In this document: one piece after another, positions 39,243-50,828 of the stretch
Layout: every line of letters begins with the position of its first letter
How positions within the stretch are numbered: position 1 is the first letter of the stretch
From: Pseudomonas viridiflava
Lineage (GTDB): Bacteria; Pseudomonadota; Gammaproteobacteria; Pseudomonadales; Pseudomonadaceae
Direction of reading: 5' to 3'
DNA: 64,000 nt
NCBI RefSeq assembly: GCF_900590755.1
Contig: NZ_UUOC01000004.1
Coordinates: 496,001 to 560,000, forward strand
Position numbers and translations under genes: made by a program
Notes under the pieces: generated by a model
What the model was told of the DNA's origin: nothing
Seen by the model: the letters and a program-made list of their open reading frames with translations, nothing else
Databases searched by the model: none

Positions 39243-39536
39243 ATGAAGCTTCGTCCTCTGCATGACCGCGTCGTAATCCGTCGCAGCGAAGAAGAATCCA
39301 AAACTGCTGGCGGTATTGTTCTGCCAGGTTCGGCTGCTGAAAAGCCAAACCGTGGCGAGATCCTCGCTGTAGGTACCGGCCGCGTGCTGGACAACGGTGA
39401 AGTACGTGCGCTGGCCGTGAAAGTGGGTGACAAAGTGGTGTTTGGCCCGTACTCCGGCAGCAACACTGTGAAAGTAGATGGCGAAGACCTGCTGGTGATG
39501 AGCGAGAACGAAATTCTCGCGGTCGTCGAAGCCTGA
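39243..39536 (+). CDS. groES: co-chaperonin GroES
   Basis: 97-aa 10-kDa chaperonin starting [18 protein letters not shown]. The mobile loop [13 protein letters not shown] and the conserved [11 protein letters not shown] and EILAVVE ends are intact. It caps the GroEL ring during assisted folding. TAGGAGATCGACA precedes the ATG. It is first gene of the groESL operon. Confidence 0.98.
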   Translation: MKLRPLHDRVVIRRSEEESKTAGGIVLPGSAAEKPNRGEILAVGTGRVLDNGEVRALAVKVGDKVVFGPYSGSNTVKVDGEDLLVMSENEILAVVEA

Positions 39537-39575
39537 GTCACCCCACTAGTTTCCGTTACTACCCCAAGTATTTAA

Positions 39576-41234
<1,659 letters not shown>

Positions 41235-41265
41235 CCCAGCTTCACCCGTTAGCTGTACCAAAAAG

Positions 41266-41291
41266 AACCCCGCCTAGTGCGGGGTTTTTTT
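41266..41291 (+). terminator. rho-independent terminator after groEL
   Basis: AACCCCGC-CTAGT-GCGGGGTT with a seven-base T-run. A clean stem of 8 bp. Confidence 0.92.
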
Positions 41292-41395
41292 ATGGGTTAT
41301 TTGTCGGTGAAGGGACTGGATGCTGTTGGTACGCGGTTGTGAGCGTCATAAATCGCGTGAATATCCAGCATCGGAGGTGGCGCTGATTCACCTTT

Positions 41396-41969
41396 GCGCC
41401 CTTACGGCGCCTCACTTTTGATAGAGCGCAAAAGTAAGCAAAACGCTCCCGCTCCTTTGTCCGGGTCTTCGCCAAGGCTCAGACTTCCCTCGCTCCGGCA
41501 TTGCTCCGTGGGCCGCCGCAATGGGCCATCCATGGCCCGGTGCGGCTAACCCGGCATCCATGCCGGGTTGCCCACTACGCAATACCTGCGCTCGGCCGGC
41601 CACAAGTCGCAATTTATGTCGGCCATACGTTTTGCGCAGGTCTCCAGAATCAAAAAAGCAGGGTGCGATTCAAGAAGTTAGTGATGCTAAAAATCTGCAA
41701 CGCAGATTTGCTTTTTGCTTTGGCTTTTCCTGCCGCGATTTTCACAGACGACACAAAATGCGCGTCGGGAGGCTGAGTGGAGGTGCCGTGGGGTGGGTCG
41801 CTCGGCATGGATGCCGAGCGAGCGCCGTTGGGCCATGGATGGCCCGTCGGCGCGTGCCCGCCCCACGGTGCCGGAGCGAAGGAACCGCCGCGAAGCGGGG
41901 GCCGTACGCCAGCGCAGAGGTTTTGGTTACTTTTGGCACCAAAAGTGACCCGGCCGTCAGGACGGAACC
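41396..41969. repeat. 574-bp composite inverted repeat (copy B, diverged)
   Basis: Occupies most of the 1-kb gene-free stretch between groEL and lepA. The left part starts GCGCCCTTACGGCGCCTCAC and the right part ends with a related but changed complement (GTTACTTTTGGCACC...GTCAGGACGG). Nested palindromes GGCCATCCATGGCC and GGCATCCATGCC on the left, and GGCATGGATGCC and GGCCATGGATGGCC on the right, occur in the same relative order as in copies A and C. The centre is AT-richer and has no REPIN. Short open frames here show no coding support. Confidence 0.75.
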
Positions 41970-42109
41970 TGGCTCAGCAGCGCCCGAATGCTGTTAGTGC
42001 TACCCGATTCAAGACGCAGCGCTTTGATTGCTGAGTTGCAGGAATACTAGAGGTGTCCTGCCGCGATTCGGTTTATGCGCACTGAATGTTCCTACTGAAA
42101 CCACGCCAT

Positions 42110-42132
42110 CGCGAGCAAGCTCACTCCTACAG
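42110..42132. repeat. solitary REP half
   Basis: CGCGAGCAAGCTCACTCCTACAG resembles one REP arm with a mismatch and has no partner upstream. It looks like a decayed REPIN, 150 bases before lepA. Confidence 0.5.
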
Positions 42133-42282
42133 GTCCGGGCTTGTTAGCACAAATGCGTTGCCAATACTGACCCATTCCTGAACCAGTCGCCTGCAAACGT
42201 GACGCCCAAGGCTTAGTTCAGGTACAATTCCCGGCTATTTTTCGGCGGGCAATCTGCCTGCAACCTTTTTGAGTGTTGATCC

Positions 42283-44079
42283 GTGAGTGATTTGAGTCAT
42301 ATCCGTAATTTCTCCATCATCGCCCACATTGACCATGGCAAGTCGACGCTGGCCGACCGCTTCATTCAAATGTGCGGTGGCTTGTCCGAGCGCGAAATGG
42401 AAGCGCAGGTGCTTGACTCCATGGATCTCGAGCGTGAGCGCGGGATCACCATCAAGGCGCACAGCGTTACGCTGCATTACAAGGCCAATGACGGCAAGAC
42501 CTACCAGCTGAACTTCATTGACACCCCGGGCCACGTCGACTTCACCTATGAAGTCAGCCGTTCCCTGGCCGCGTGCGAAGGTGCCTTGCTAGTGGTCGAT
42601 GCTGGCCAGGGCGTTGAAGCCCAGTCGGTTGCCAACTGTTACACCGCTATCGAGCAAGGCCTTGAGGTCATGCCGGTACTGAACAAGATGGACTTGCCGC
42701 AGGCCGATCCGGACCGCGTCAAAGACGAAATCGAAAAGATCATCGGCATCGATGCCACTGATGCCGTGGCGTGCAGCGCCAAGAGCGGCATGGGCGTCGA
42801 TCTGGTGCTGGAGCGTCTGGTTCACACCATCCCGGCACCGACCGGCAATATCGAAGATCCGCTGCAAGCGCTGATCATCGACTCCTGGTTCGACAACTAC
42901 CTGGGCGTTGTTTCCCTGGTACGTGTTCGCCATGGCCGGGTGAAGAAGGGCGACAAGATTCTGGTCAAGTCCACCGGCAAGATGCACCTGGTGGACAGCG
43001 TGGGCGTGTTTACCCCCAAGCACACCGCAACTGTTGACCTGAAAGCCGGTGAAGTAGGCTTTATCATCGCCGGTATCAAGGACATTCATGGTGCCCCGGT
43101 GGGTGACACCCTGACCTTGAGCACCACGCCGGACGTTGAAGTGCTGCCAGGCTTCAAGCGCATCCAGCCACAGGTTTACGCCGGTCTGTTTCCGGTCAGC
43201 TCGGATGACTTCGAAGACTTCCGCGAAGCGCTGCAAAAGCTGACGCTGAATGACTCGTCTCTGCAGTATTCGCCAGAAAGCTCTGACGCACTGGGCTTCG
43301 GCTTCCGTTGCGGCTTCCTCGGCATGCTGCACATGGAGATCATCCAGGAGCGTCTGGAGCGTGAATACGACCTGGACCTGATCACCACGGCGCCAACGGT
43401 TATTTTCGAGTTGCTGCTCAAGACCGGTGAAACCATTCACGTCGACAACCCCTCCAAGCTTCCGGACCTGTCGACCATTGAAGACATGCGCGAACCTATC
43501 GTCCGGGCAAATATTCTTGTGCCGCAGGAGCACTTGGGTAACGTCATTACCCTGTGCATTGAAAAGCGCGGCGTGCAACACGACATGCTGTTCCTGGGCA
43601 CCCAGGTGCAAGTGACCTACGACTTGCCGATGAACGAAGTGGTTCTGGACTTCTTCGACCGTCTGAAGTCGGTGAGTCGCGGTTATGCGTCGCTGGACTA
43701 TCATTTTGACCGTTACCAGTCCGCCAATCTGGTGAAACTGGATGTACTGATCAACGCAGAGAAGGTTGATGCCCTGGCATTGATCGTCCACCGTGACAAC
43801 GCGGCTTATAAAGGCCGTGCGTTGACCGAGAAGATGAAAGAACTGATTCCACGGCAGATGTTCGACGTAGCGATCCAGGCAGCCATCGGTGGCCAGATCA
43901 TTGCGCGTACAACCGTCAAGGCACTCAGAAAGAACGTACTGGCCAAATGTTATGGCGGCGACGTCAGCCGTAAGCGTAAATTGCTGGAGAAGCAAAAGGC
44001 CGGTAAAAAACGCATGAAGCAGGTTGGCAACGTGGAGATTCCACAAGAAGCTTTCCTTGCAGTGCTCAGGTTGGAATAG
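42283..44079 (+). CDS. lepA: translation elongation factor 4 (LepA)
   Basis: 598-aa ribosomal GTPase. GTG start giving [29 protein letters not shown] motifs: [14 protein letters not shown] (switch I region), [14 protein letters not shown]. The LepA-specific C-terminal domain includes [33 protein letters not shown]. In other Pseudomonas it follows mucD; here the upstream neighbour is groEL across a repeat-filled gap. It begins the lepA-lepB-rnc-era-recO-pdxJ block. Confidence 0.97.
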   Translation: MSDLSHIRNFSIIAHIDHGKSTLADRFIQMCGGLSEREMEAQVLDSMDLERERGITIKAHSVTLHYKANDGKTYQLNFIDTPGHVDFTYEVSRSLAACEGALLVVDAGQGVEAQSVANCYTAIEQGLEVMPVLNKMDLPQADPDRVKDEIEKIIGIDATDAVACSAKSGMGVDLVLERLVHTIPAPTGNIEDPLQALIIDSWFDNYLGVVSLVRVRHGRVKKGDKILVKSTGKMHLVDSVGVFTPKHTATVDLKAGEVGFIIAGIKDIHGAPVGDTLTLSTTPDVEVLPGFKRIQPQVYAGLFPVSSDDFEDFREALQKLTLNDSSLQYSPESSDALGFGFRCGFLGMLHMEIIQERLEREYDLDLITTAPTVIFELLLKTGETIHVDNPSKLPDLSTIEDMREPIVRANILVPQEHLGNVITLCIEKRGVQHDMLFLGTQVQVTYDLPMNEVVLDFFDRLKSVSRGYASLDYHFDRYQSANLVKLDVLINAEKVDALALIVHRDNAAYKGRALTEKMKELIPRQMFDVAIQAAIGGQIIARTTVKALRKNVLAKCYGGDVSRKRKLLEKQKAGKKRMKQVGNVEIPQEAFLAVLRLE

Positions 44080-44088
44080 TCAGGTCCT

Positions 44089-44943
44089 ATGTCACTAAAT
44101 TTCCCGCTGTTGCTGGTCATCGCTGTGTTCGTGTGCGGTTTTCTGGCGTTGCTCGATCTGGTTGTCCTGGCGCCTCGCCGCCGGACAGCCATCACGACTT
44201 ATCAGGGCAGTGTCAGCCAGCCGGATATTGAAATCGTTGAACGCTTGAACAAGGAACCTTTGCTGGTTGAATACGGCAAATCCTTCTTTCCTGTTCTGTT
44301 TATCGTTCTGGTTCTGCGGTCGTTTCTGGTCGAGCCGTTCCAGATTCCGTCAGGCTCGATGATCCCGACGCTGCGAGTGGGTGACTTCATCCTGGTAAAC
44401 AAGTTTTCCTACGGGATTCGTTTGCCAGTCATCGATGAAAAAGTGATTTCCATCGGTGAGCCGAAACACGGCGATGTGATGGTGTTCCGCTACCCTAGCG
44501 ATCCTAGCGTCAACTACATCAAGCGCGTGGTTGGCCTGCCGGGCGATCAGATTCGCTACACCAGCGACAAGAAACTGTTCGTCAATGGTGAGCTGGTCGC
44601 TAAACAGTTGATCGGCACCGAGCCGGGTACGTTGGGCAGCGCCGAGCTGTACAGCGAAAAACTTGGCGAAGTCGAACACGAAATTCGTCAGGAAATGAGC
44701 CGCTACCGCGCGCCGCCTGACCGTGAGTGGACTGTCCCGGCTGGCCATTACTTCATGATGGGCGACAACCGCGACAACTCCAACGACAGCCGTTACTGGG
44801 ATGACCCGAGTATTCCCAAGGATGAGCTGGGCATGGTCCCGGACAAAAACATTGTCGGCAAGGCGTTCGCGGTATGGATGAGCTGGCCTGAGCCCAAGCT
44901 CAGTCACTTCCCCAACTTCTCGCGAGTCGGGCTGATCAAGTAA
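44089..44943 (+). CDS. lepB: signal peptidase I
   Basis: 284-aa inner-membrane protease that removes Sec and Tat signal peptides. Two N-terminal spans (LLLVIAVFVCGFLALLDLVVL and FFPVLFIVLVLRSFLVEPF). The catalytic Ser is in PSGSMIPTLRVGD (about residue 90) and the general-base Lys in YIKRVVGLPGD (about residue 145). The GDNRDNSNDSRYWD block closes the active site region. It is 9 bases after lepA, probably co-transcribed. Confidence 0.97.
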   Translation: MSLNFPLLLVIAVFVCGFLALLDLVVLAPRRRTAITTYQGSVSQPDIEIVERLNKEPLLVEYGKSFFPVLFIVLVLRSFLVEPFQIPSGSMIPTLRVGDFILVNKFSYGIRLPVIDEKVISIGEPKHGDVMVFRYPSDPSVNYIKRVVGLPGDQIRYTSDKKLFVNGELVAKQLIGTEPGTLGSAELYSEKLGEVEHEIRQEMSRYRAPPDREWTVPAGHYFMMGDNRDNSNDSRYWDDPSIPKDELGMVPDKNIVGKAFAVWMSWPEPKLSHFPNFSRVGLIK

Positions 44944-44949
44944 TCGATG

Positions 44950-44972
44950 CGGCGCTGTGTTTATCAGCGCCG
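44950..44972 (+). terminator. hairpin after lepB
   Basis: CGGCGCTG-TGTTTAT-CAGCGCCG, an 8-bp perfect stem six bases after the lepB stop, followed by TATGTCATTT instead of a T-run. It may be an attenuator or mRNA-stabilising hairpin; it lies where the missing front of the DUF4845 gene would be. Confidence 0.4.
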
Positions 44973-45005
44973 TATGTCATTTGGGCGAGCTGACACTGGC
45001 CACCC

Positions 45006-45155
45006 AATAGCATTCAGGATGTAGATTTGAACAAGGCGTTAAACGTGACGGTTAAGAACAATAAGCTTCTTGCCCATTTGAAATATGAACAACGTGAACC
45101 ACTGAGCCATCTGGCCGTGATGTTCGACGATACTTTTTGCGTGGGTAACCTGTGA
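45006..45155 (+). pseudogene. C-terminal remnant of a DUF4845 gene
   Basis: Between lepB and rnc most Pseudomonas have a small DUF4845 membrane-protein gene of about 120 codons. Here only its end is recognisable: in frame from 45006 comes NSIQDVDLNKALNVTVKNN, then LLAHLKYEQREPL, and FDD at the end, which I match from memory to the family's NGI-D-DL-KAL-V-V-NN-F-AHLKYE-REPL pattern. A TGA at 44991-44993 closes the frame upstream. No N-terminal membrane anchor exists in any frame of the 208-base gap. The only possible start is TTG 45027 without a ribosome site. The stop overlaps the rnc GTG. Probably a deletion derivative, maybe still used for translational coupling to rnc. Confidence 0.7.
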
Positions 45156-45841
45156 CAGTTTCCTTGAGTCGCCTGGAGCGTCAGCTCGGCTACACCTTCA
45201 AAGATCAGGAACTGATGGTTCTGGCCCTGACTCACCGCAGCTTTGCCGGTCGCAATAACGAGCGCCTGGAATTCCTCGGTGATGCCATCCTCAATTTCGT
45301 TGCCGGTGAAGCGTTGTTCGACCGCTTCCCTCAGGCCCGCGAAGGCCAGTTGTCCCGGCTGCGGGCGCGTCTGGTAAAGGGTGAAACCCTGGCTTTGCTG
45401 GCGCGCGGTTTCGACCTTGGCGAGTACCTGCGTCTGGGCTCCGGTGAGTTGAAAAGCGGCGGGTTCCGTCGTGAGTCGATTCTGGCCGATGCCCTGGAAG
45501 CCCTGATTGGTGCGATCTACCTTGATGCCGGTATGGAAATGGCCCGCGAGCGTGTGCTGGCGTGGCTGACCACCGAGTTCGACAGCCTGACGCTGGTCGA
45601 CACCAACAAGGATCCGAAAACCCGACTGCAGGAGTTTCTGCAGTCCCGCGCCTGTGAGCTGCCGCGTTACGAAGTGGTGGATATCCAGGGCGAACCGCAC
45701 TGCCGAATGTTTTTCGTCGAGTGCGAGATCACCTTATTGAATGAAAAAAGCCGGGGTCAGGGTGTCAGTCGTCGCATTGCCGAACAGGTAGCAGCGGCCG
45801 CCGCACTCATCGCCCTAGGCGTGGAGAACGGCAATGACTGA
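45152..45841 (+). CDS. rnc: ribonuclease III
   Basis: 229-aa double-strand-specific endonuclease for rRNA and mRNA processing. GTG start overlapping the preceding remnant stop. Catalytic signature [15 protein letters not shown] (with Glu/Asp metal ligands), [12 protein letters not shown], and [21 protein letters not shown] with the second metal-binding Asp/Glu. The C-terminal dsRNA-binding domain spans about residues 155-225 ([13 protein letters not shown]...EQVAAAAAL). The coding end overlaps era by 8 bases. Confidence 0.96.
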   Translation: MTVSLSRLERQLGYTFKDQELMVLALTHRSFAGRNNERLEFLGDAILNFVAGEALFDRFPQAREGQLSRLRARLVKGETLALLARGFDLGEYLRLGSGELKSGGFRRESILADALEALIGAIYLDAGMEMARERVLAWLTTEFDSLTLVDTNKDPKTRLQEFLQSRACELPRYEVVDIQGEPHCRMFFVECEITLLNEKSRGQGVSRRIAEQVAAAAALIALGVENGND

Positions 45842-46736
45842 TTCAACTGCAACACGCTGTGGCTATGTCGCCATCGTTGGCCGGCCAAACGTGGGCAAGT
45901 CCACGCTGATCAACCATATCCTGGGTCAGAAGCTGGCGATCACCTCGCGCAAGCCGCAGACCACTCGCCACAACATGCTGGGTATCAAGACCGAAGGCGC
46001 CATTCAGGCCATTTACGTCGACACCCCCGGTATGCACAAAAATGGCGAGAAAGCCCTCAACCGCTACATGAACAAGACCGCTTCGGCGGCGTTGAAAGAC
46101 GTCGACGTGGTGATCTTTGTCGTTGACCGCACTCGTTGGACTGACGAAGACCAAATGGTCCTTGAGCGCGTTCAGTACGTGCAGGGCCCGGTGATTCTCG
46201 CGATCAACAAGACTGACCGTCTTGAAGACAAGGCCGAATTGATGCCGCATCTGGAGTGGCTGCAGACTCAGCTGCCGAATGCGTCCATCGTGCCGATCTC
46301 GGCGCAGCACGGCCACAACCTCGACGCGCTGGAAGGCCTGATCGCCTCGCACCTGCCGGAAAACGATCACTTCTTCCCGGAAGATCAGATCACCGACCGC
46401 AGCAGCCGCTTCCTGGCAGCCGAGCTGGTCCGCGAGAAGATCATGCGCCAGCTGGGTGCCGAGCTGCCGTACCAGATCACCGTGGAAATCGAAGAGTTCA
46501 AGCAGCAGGGCAAAACCCTGCACATCCACGCCTTGATCCTCGTCGAGCGTGACGGTCAGAAGAAAATCATCATTGGCGACAAGGGCGAGCGCATCAAGCG
46601 TATCGGTACCGACGCGCGCCGCGACATGGAGCTGCTGTTCGACTCCAAGGTCATGCTCAATCTTTGGGTCAAGGTCAAAGGCGGTTGGTCCGATGACGAG
46701 CGCGCCCTGCGTTCGTTGGGCTACGGCGACCTGTAA
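45834..46736 (+). CDS. era: GTPase Era
   Basis: 300-aa essential GTPase for 30S ribosome maturation. G1 [18 protein letters not shown]2 region [16 protein letters not shown]3 [10 protein letters not shown]4 NKTDRLEDK and G5 ISAQHGHN. The C-terminal KH domain holds [22 protein letters not shown] and binds the 3' end of 16S rRNA. Overlaps the end of rnc, as in many gamma-proteobacteria. Confidence 0.97.
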   Translation: MTDSTATRCGYVAIVGRPNVGKSTLINHILGQKLAITSRKPQTTRHNMLGIKTEGAIQAIYVDTPGMHKNGEKALNRYMNKTASAALKDVDVVIFVVDRTRWTDEDQMVLERVQYVQGPVILAINKTDRLEDKAELMPHLEWLQTQLPNASIVPISAQHGHNLDALEGLIASHLPENDHFFPEDQITDRSSRFLAAELVREKIMRQLGAELPYQITVEIEEFKQQGKTLHIHALILVERDGQKKIIIGDKGERIKRIGTDARRDMELLFDSKVMLNLWVKVKGGWSDDERALRSLGYGDL

Positions 46737-46743
46737 GCCTGAT

Positions 46744-46776
46744 CATCCGGTGCTGCCTTCCTGGCAGTACCGGATG
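46744..46776 (+). other. strong hairpin between era and recO
   Basis: CATCCGGTGCTGCC pairs with GGCAGTACCGGATG (one G-T pair) around a 5-base loop, eight bases after the era stop. No T-run follows, so it may mark an mRNA processing or stabilising point between era and recO instead of a terminator. Confidence 0.5.
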
Positions 46777-46813
46777 TGCCTGTAACGCCTTCGCTTCCCT
46801 TCGAGCCGCCTGA

Positions 46814-47500
46814 ATGATCAGCGTGCCTATCGGCCAACCTGCTTACGTGTTGCACAGCCGGGCGTACCGGGAAACCAGCGCGCTGGTGGACTTCCTCACG
46901 CCTCAAGGTCGGCTGCGCGCGGTACTGCGCAGTGCGCGCGGCAAGGCGGGCACACTGGCACGGCCGTTCGTGCCACTGGAAGTCGAGTTTCGTGGTCGGG
47001 GCGAGTTGAAGAATGTCGGCCGGATGGACGGTCTCGGCGTCGCCAGCTGGCTGGTGGGGGAGGCGCTGTTCAGCGGGCTTTACCTCAACGAGCTGCTGAT
47101 CCGGCTGTTACCTGCCGAAGATCCCCATCCTGGGGTGTTCGATCACTATGCCGCGACGCTGCAAGCGCTGGCCGAAGGTCGGCCGCTGGAGCCGTTGCTG
47201 CGATCCTTCGAATGGCGGCTGCTGGATGACCTCGGTTATGGCTTCGCGCTGGATACCGACGTCAACGGAGAGCCTCTGGATGCTGGCGGGATGTATCGTC
47301 TGCAAGTGGATGCCGGGCTTGAGCGCGTCTATATGCTGCAACCCGGCCTGTTTCAAGGCACTGAATTGTTGGCCATGGCAGAAGCCGACTGGAGCGCACC
47401 CGGCGCCTTGTCTGCGGCCAAGCGTCTGATGCGTCAGGCGCTTGCCGTGCATCTGGGCGGTAGGCCATTGGTCAGTCGCGAACTGTTTCGCAAGCCGTAA
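46814..47500 (+). CDS. recO: DNA repair protein RecO
   Basis: 228-aa recombination mediator that loads RecA at gaps with RecR. The N-terminal OB-fold is [36 protein letters not shown]. The helical C-terminal part contains [26 protein letters not shown] and [19 protein letters not shown]. No zinc-Cys cluster, as in other gamma-proteobacterial RecO. Sits 77 bases after era, across a hairpin. Confidence 0.94.
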   Translation: MISVPIGQPAYVLHSRAYRETSALVDFLTPQGRLRAVLRSARGKAGTLARPFVPLEVEFRGRGELKNVGRMDGLGVASWLVGEALFSGLYLNELLIRLLPAEDPHPGVFDHYAATLQALAEGRPLEPLLRSFEWRLLDDLGYGFALDTDVNGEPLDAGGMYRLQVDAGLERVYMLQPGLFQGTELLAMAEADWSAPGALSAAKRLMRQALAVHLGGRPLVSRELFRKP

Positions 47501-47550
47501 TCAGGCTTTATGCTCATCGACCTGTTTCGATCATATTTCAGGAGACACCC

Positions 47551-48297
47551 GTGACCCACAGCACCCGCATTCTGCTTGGCGTAAACATTGATCACGTCGC
47601 CACCTTGCGCCAGGCCCGAGGCACGCGTTATCCGGACCCGGTCAAAGCCGCGCTGGATGCCGAAGAAGCCGGTGCCGACGGGATCACCGTGCATTTGCGC
47701 GAAGACCGTCGACACATCCAGGAGCGCGATGTGTTGCTGCTCAAGGACGTGCTGCAAACCCGCATGAACTTCGAGATGGGCGTCACCGAGGAAATGCTGG
47801 CCTTCGCCGAGCGCATTCGCCCGGCCCACGTTTGCCTGGTGCCGGAAACCCGTCAGGAGCTGACCACCGAGGGCGGCCTTGACGTGGCCGGTCAGGAAGC
47901 ACGCATTCAGGCCGCTGTTGAGCGGCTGAGCAAGATCGGCTGTGAAGTGTCGCTGTTTATCGATGCCGACGAACGCCAGATCGCAGCGTCGAAGCGTGTT
48001 GGTGCGCCTGCCATTGAGTTGCATACCGGGCGTTACGCCGATGCACAAACCCCTACCGAAGTCGCTGACGAGCTACAGCGCATCGCTGATGGCGTGGCGT
48101 TTGGCTTGGCTCAAGGCTTGATCGTCAACGCCGGTCATGGCTTGCATTACCACAACGTCGAGGCTGTAGCGGCCATCAAAGGCATCAACGAACTGAACAT
48201 CGGCCACGCTTTGGTGGCCCACGCGCTGTTTGTTGGCTTTAAATCGGCTGTGGCAGAGATGAAAGCGTTGATTGTGGCTGCTGCGTACAAAGCCTGA
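47551..48297 (+). CDS. pdxJ: pyridoxine 5'-phosphate synthase
   Basis: 248-aa TIM-barrel enzyme that condenses deoxyxylulose phosphate with amino-acetone phosphate to pyridoxine 5'-phosphate. GTG start after [26 protein letters not shown] is the family N-terminus with Asn/His substrate ligands. [36 protein letters not shown] and [20 protein letters not shown] complete the active site. It ends the rnc-era-recO-pdxJ series. Confidence 0.96.
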   Translation: MTHSTRILLGVNIDHVATLRQARGTRYPDPVKAALDAEEAGADGITVHLREDRRHIQERDVLLLKDVLQTRMNFEMGVTEEMLAFAERIRPAHVCLVPETRQELTTEGGLDVAGQEARIQAAVERLSKIGCEVSLFIDADERQIAASKRVGAPAIELHTGRYADAQTPTEVADELQRIADGVAFGLAQGLIVNAGHGLHYHNVEAVAAIKGINELNIGHALVAHALFVGFKSAVAEMKALIVAAAYKA

Positions 48298-48330
48298 ATT
48301 GAACCGCAAAATCCTGGTTTGCCTCCAGAC

Positions 48331-48415
48331 CTGTAGGAGCTGACCGAGGTTACGAGGGCTGCGAAGGCGGTGTGCCTGACTCACCGCCGTTCGCAGCCTT
48401 CGGCAGCTCCTACAG
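48331..48415. repeat. REPIN with an insertion in its left arm
   Basis: The right arm is a standard GCAGCCTTCGGCAGCTCCTA. The left arm reads TGTAGGAGCTG, then about a dozen extra bases (ACCGAGGTTACGA), then GGGCTGCGAA. It lies between pdxJ and the cmoB 3' end (converging). Confidence 0.8.
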
Positions 48416-48468
48416 GTTTCCGGGTTGCAGGTGAAGATATACCCACAGGGGAATCATCATGGCCTGAC

Positions 48469-49428
48469 TTACGGCTTACGCCCCACAATCACCGCGCGCA
48501 TTGGCGCGGGCAGGCCTTCTACGGTTTTGCTCGAGTCTTGCGGGTCAAGGAAGTCGCTCAGAGACTGATAGCGCATCCATTCCGTACCGCGTTGTTCATC
48601 GGTGGTGGTCACGCTGACGTCCACGCATCGCACATCAACGAAGCCCGCCCGGCGCAGCCACAGCTCAAGCGCGGCCACTGACGGCAGGAACCACACGTTA
48701 CGCATCTGCGAATAACGGTCTTCCGGCACCAGCACCTGATGCACGTCACCTTCCACCACCATGGTTTCCAGCACCAGTTCGCCACCTTTAACCAGGCAAT
48801 CCTTGAGAGCCAGCAGGTGATCGATGGGCGATTTGCGGTGATACAAGACGCCCATGGAAAACACCGTGTCGAAGCCTTCCAGTCGCGCAGGCAAGTCTTC
48901 CAGGGCGAAGGGCAGGTGCCACGCGGGAAGATCAGGCAGGTAACGCTGCATGGCCTGGAACTGACAGAAGAACAGCCAGTTTGGATCGACACCAATCACG
49001 CTCTCCGCACCGGCGCCGAGCATGCGCCACTGGTAGTAGCCATTGCCGCAGCCAACGTCCAGCACGCGCTTGCCGTTGAGATCCAGATGCGGCGCAACCC
49101 GTGACCATTTCCAGTCCGAACGCCATTCGGTATCGATATGTACGCCGAATACATCGAAGGGCCCTTTGCGCCAGGGCGACAGCCCCATCAGCGCGGCGCG
49201 GGTCTGCGCACGGGTTTCATCGTCGCACTCGACATCGAGGGTAAAGCTGTCCTTGAGATCAATGCGGGTCGGCATCAGATCAGGCAAGGCATTCAGTGCG
49301 CCTTGCCAGCGCTCCAGATCGCCATGACCCTTGGCCATTTTCGTGTCGAGCTGGGCCTGCAGGCTGTTGGCCCATTCAGCCAGAGGCGAGCCGGCCAGAC
49401 GGCGGACCAGAGGAGCAAGATCAATCAT
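48469..49428 (-). CDS. cmoB: tRNA U34 carboxymethyltransferase CmoB
   Basis: 319-aa enzyme that transfers the carboxymethyl group of carboxy-SAM to 5-hydroxyuridine at tRNA position 34. SAM site [34 protein letters not shown] and [16 protein letters not shown] are CmoB blocks. The start at 49428 overlaps the cmoA stop by 3 bases. The open frame reaches further into cmoA but those starts are unlikely. Confidence 0.95.
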   Translation of the reverse strand: MIDLAPLVRRLAGSPLAEWANSLQAQLDTKMAKGHGDLERWQGALNALPDLMPTRIDLKDSFTLDVECDDETRAQTRAALMGLSPWRKGPFDVFGVHIDTEWRSDWKWSRVAPHLDLNGKRVLDVGCGNGYYQWRMLGAGAESVIGVDPNWLFFCQFQAMQRYLPDLPAWHLPFALEDLPARLEGFDTVFSMGVLYHRKSPIDHLLALKDCLVKGGELVLETMVVEGDVHQVLVPEDRYSQMRNVWFLPSVAALELWLRRAGFVDVRCVDVSVTTTDEQRGTEWMRYQSLSDFLDPQDSSKTVEGLPAPMRAVIVGRKP

Positions 49429-50168
49429 GGCAGGGCAATCAACGAGGCAAAGTTCAGGCATTGGAACCACGGCACCACCTTGCTGAAACCCGCATCGAGC
49501 AGGCGCTGGCGGTGTTCTTCGAGGCTGTCGGGTTTCATCACGTTCTCGATGGCGCTGCGCTTCTGGGCAATTTCCAGGTCGCTGTAGCCATTGGCGCGTT
49601 TAAAGGCGATGTGCAGGTCGGTGAGCAAGGCGTGTTCCTGATCATCCTCGAAGCGCAGTTTCTCGGAGAGAATCAGCGCACCGCCCGGCACCAGCGATTG
49701 CCGAATGCGACCCAACAGAGCCAGACGCTCTTGGGGCGCGATGAATTGCAGGGTGAAATTCAGGGCAACCACCGAGGCTGGTTGAAATTCCAGCGCGAGG
49801 ATATCGCCGTCGATGACCTGAACGGGCAGCAACTCCTGGAACATCGAGTTTTGCGCATTCAGGTATTCACGGCAGCGCTCGACCATGGCCGCCGAGTTAT
49901 CCACAGCGATCACGCTGCAACCTTCGCTGCGCACATGGCGGCGCAACGCCTGGGTGACAGCGCCCAAAGAACTGCCCAGGTCATACAGCACGGTATTGGG
50001 CTGGGCGAATTGCGCGGCGAGCACCCCGAGGTTCTCGACAATGGTCGGATAACCGGGCACCGAACGCTTGATCATGTCCGGGAATACCCGCACCACGTCT
50101 TCGTTGAAGGCGAAGTCCGGCACCTGGGCCAGGGGCTGGGCGAAAATGCGGTCGGGTTCTTTGCTCAC
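49425..50168 (-). CDS. cmoA: carboxy-S-adenosyl-L-methionine synthase CmoA
   Basis: 247-aa enzyme that makes carboxy-SAM from SAM and prephenate for CmoB. N-terminus [28 protein letters not shown] is characteristic. The SAM motif is [18 protein letters not shown]; the Arg/Tyr carboxylate-binding block [22 protein letters not shown] follows. Directly upstream of cmoB in one unit. Confidence 0.95.
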   Translation of the reverse strand: MSKEPDRIFAQPLAQVPDFAFNEDVVRVFPDMIKRSVPGYPTIVENLGVLAAQFAQPNTVLYDLGSSLGAVTQALRRHVRSEGCSVIAVDNSAAMVERCREYLNAQNSMFQELLPVQVIDGDILALEFQPASVVALNFTLQFIAPQERLALLGRIRQSLVPGGALILSEKLRFEDDQEHALLTDLHIAFKRANGYSDLEIAQKRSAIENVMKPDSLEEHRQRLLDAGFSKVVPWFQCLNFASLIALP

Positions 50169-50261
50169 GGTGATTCCGGCGGCGGGCTGAAAAGTGCGGC
50201 ATTTTAGCCAAATCCGCGCCCAAGCCGAAACATCATCTGACCGCAGGGTGGCAAAAGATCC

Positions 50262-50654
50262 TCAATTGACGGTTATTGCGCAATCAAAGGTCTGTTCAGG
50301 GGCCACTTCCGGTGCCCAGGGCTGCTGATAGACCATCGTCAGACGGCCATTGCCAGAGGCTGCTGCCTGATAACGCCAGACCGACTGACCGGCGCTGCCG
50401 ACCATGTTTTTATCTTCCGGGTTGTTGTAAACCTCAGGCCCGAGGCTGCGCAGGATCGACTGCGCCGGGTTCTGCACCTGCCAGCGGAAACCCGTAGTGG
50501 GGTTGCTGGGTAAGGTCAGCATCAGGGTTTGTCCGGTTTTCAGCGTCAGCGGGCAATCGCCTTGTTCTTCCAGGGTCACGATCTGCTTGGGGTGCTGCAC
50601 ACAGGCAGCCAGGAGAGAAAAGCTTAGCGGGAGTAACAGACGGGCAGGGGGCAT
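50262..50654 (-). CDS. icp: chagasin-like (I42) peptidase inhibitor lipoprotein
   Basis: 130-aa lipoprotein. The signal peptide ends in LLAAC. The body has the chagasin loops SNPTTGFRW (NPTTG), a GSAGQSVWRY loop and YQQPWAPE (the RPW-type loop), which insert into papain-like cysteine peptidases. ATG at 50654 gives MPPARLLLPLSFSLLAAC; the open frame goes further up without support. P. aeruginosa has the same gene next to its lon paralogue (PA0778/PA0779, from memory). Confidence 0.88.
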   Translation of the reverse strand: MPPARLLLPLSFSLLAACVQHPKQIVTLEEQGDCPLTLKTGQTLMLTLPSNPTTGFRWQVQNPAQSILRSLGPEVYNNPEDKNMVGSAGQSVWRYQAAASGNGRLTMVYQQPWAPEVAPEQTFDCAITVN

Positions 50655-50722
50655 GGTGGCTCCAGTCTTCGGACGAGACCGGAGCATAACCGATGGGGAG
50701 GAATTTGCCCTTTGTGCGTTTC

Positions 50723-50816
50723 TGTTGGAGCGAGGCTTGCCCGCGAAGAGGCCAGTACATCCGCCCTATCTAGTAAGCCCATGAAGCAGCATTCGCGGGC
50801 AAGCCTCGCTCCAACA
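50723..50816. repeat. REPIN (TGTTGGAGCGAGGC type)
   Basis: Arms TGTTGGAGCGAGGCTTGCC / reverse complement with CGCGAA/TTCGCG continuing the stem. It ends 12 bases before the stop of the asrA-like gene. Confidence 0.9.
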
Positions 50817-50828
50817 GAACTCATTCCA

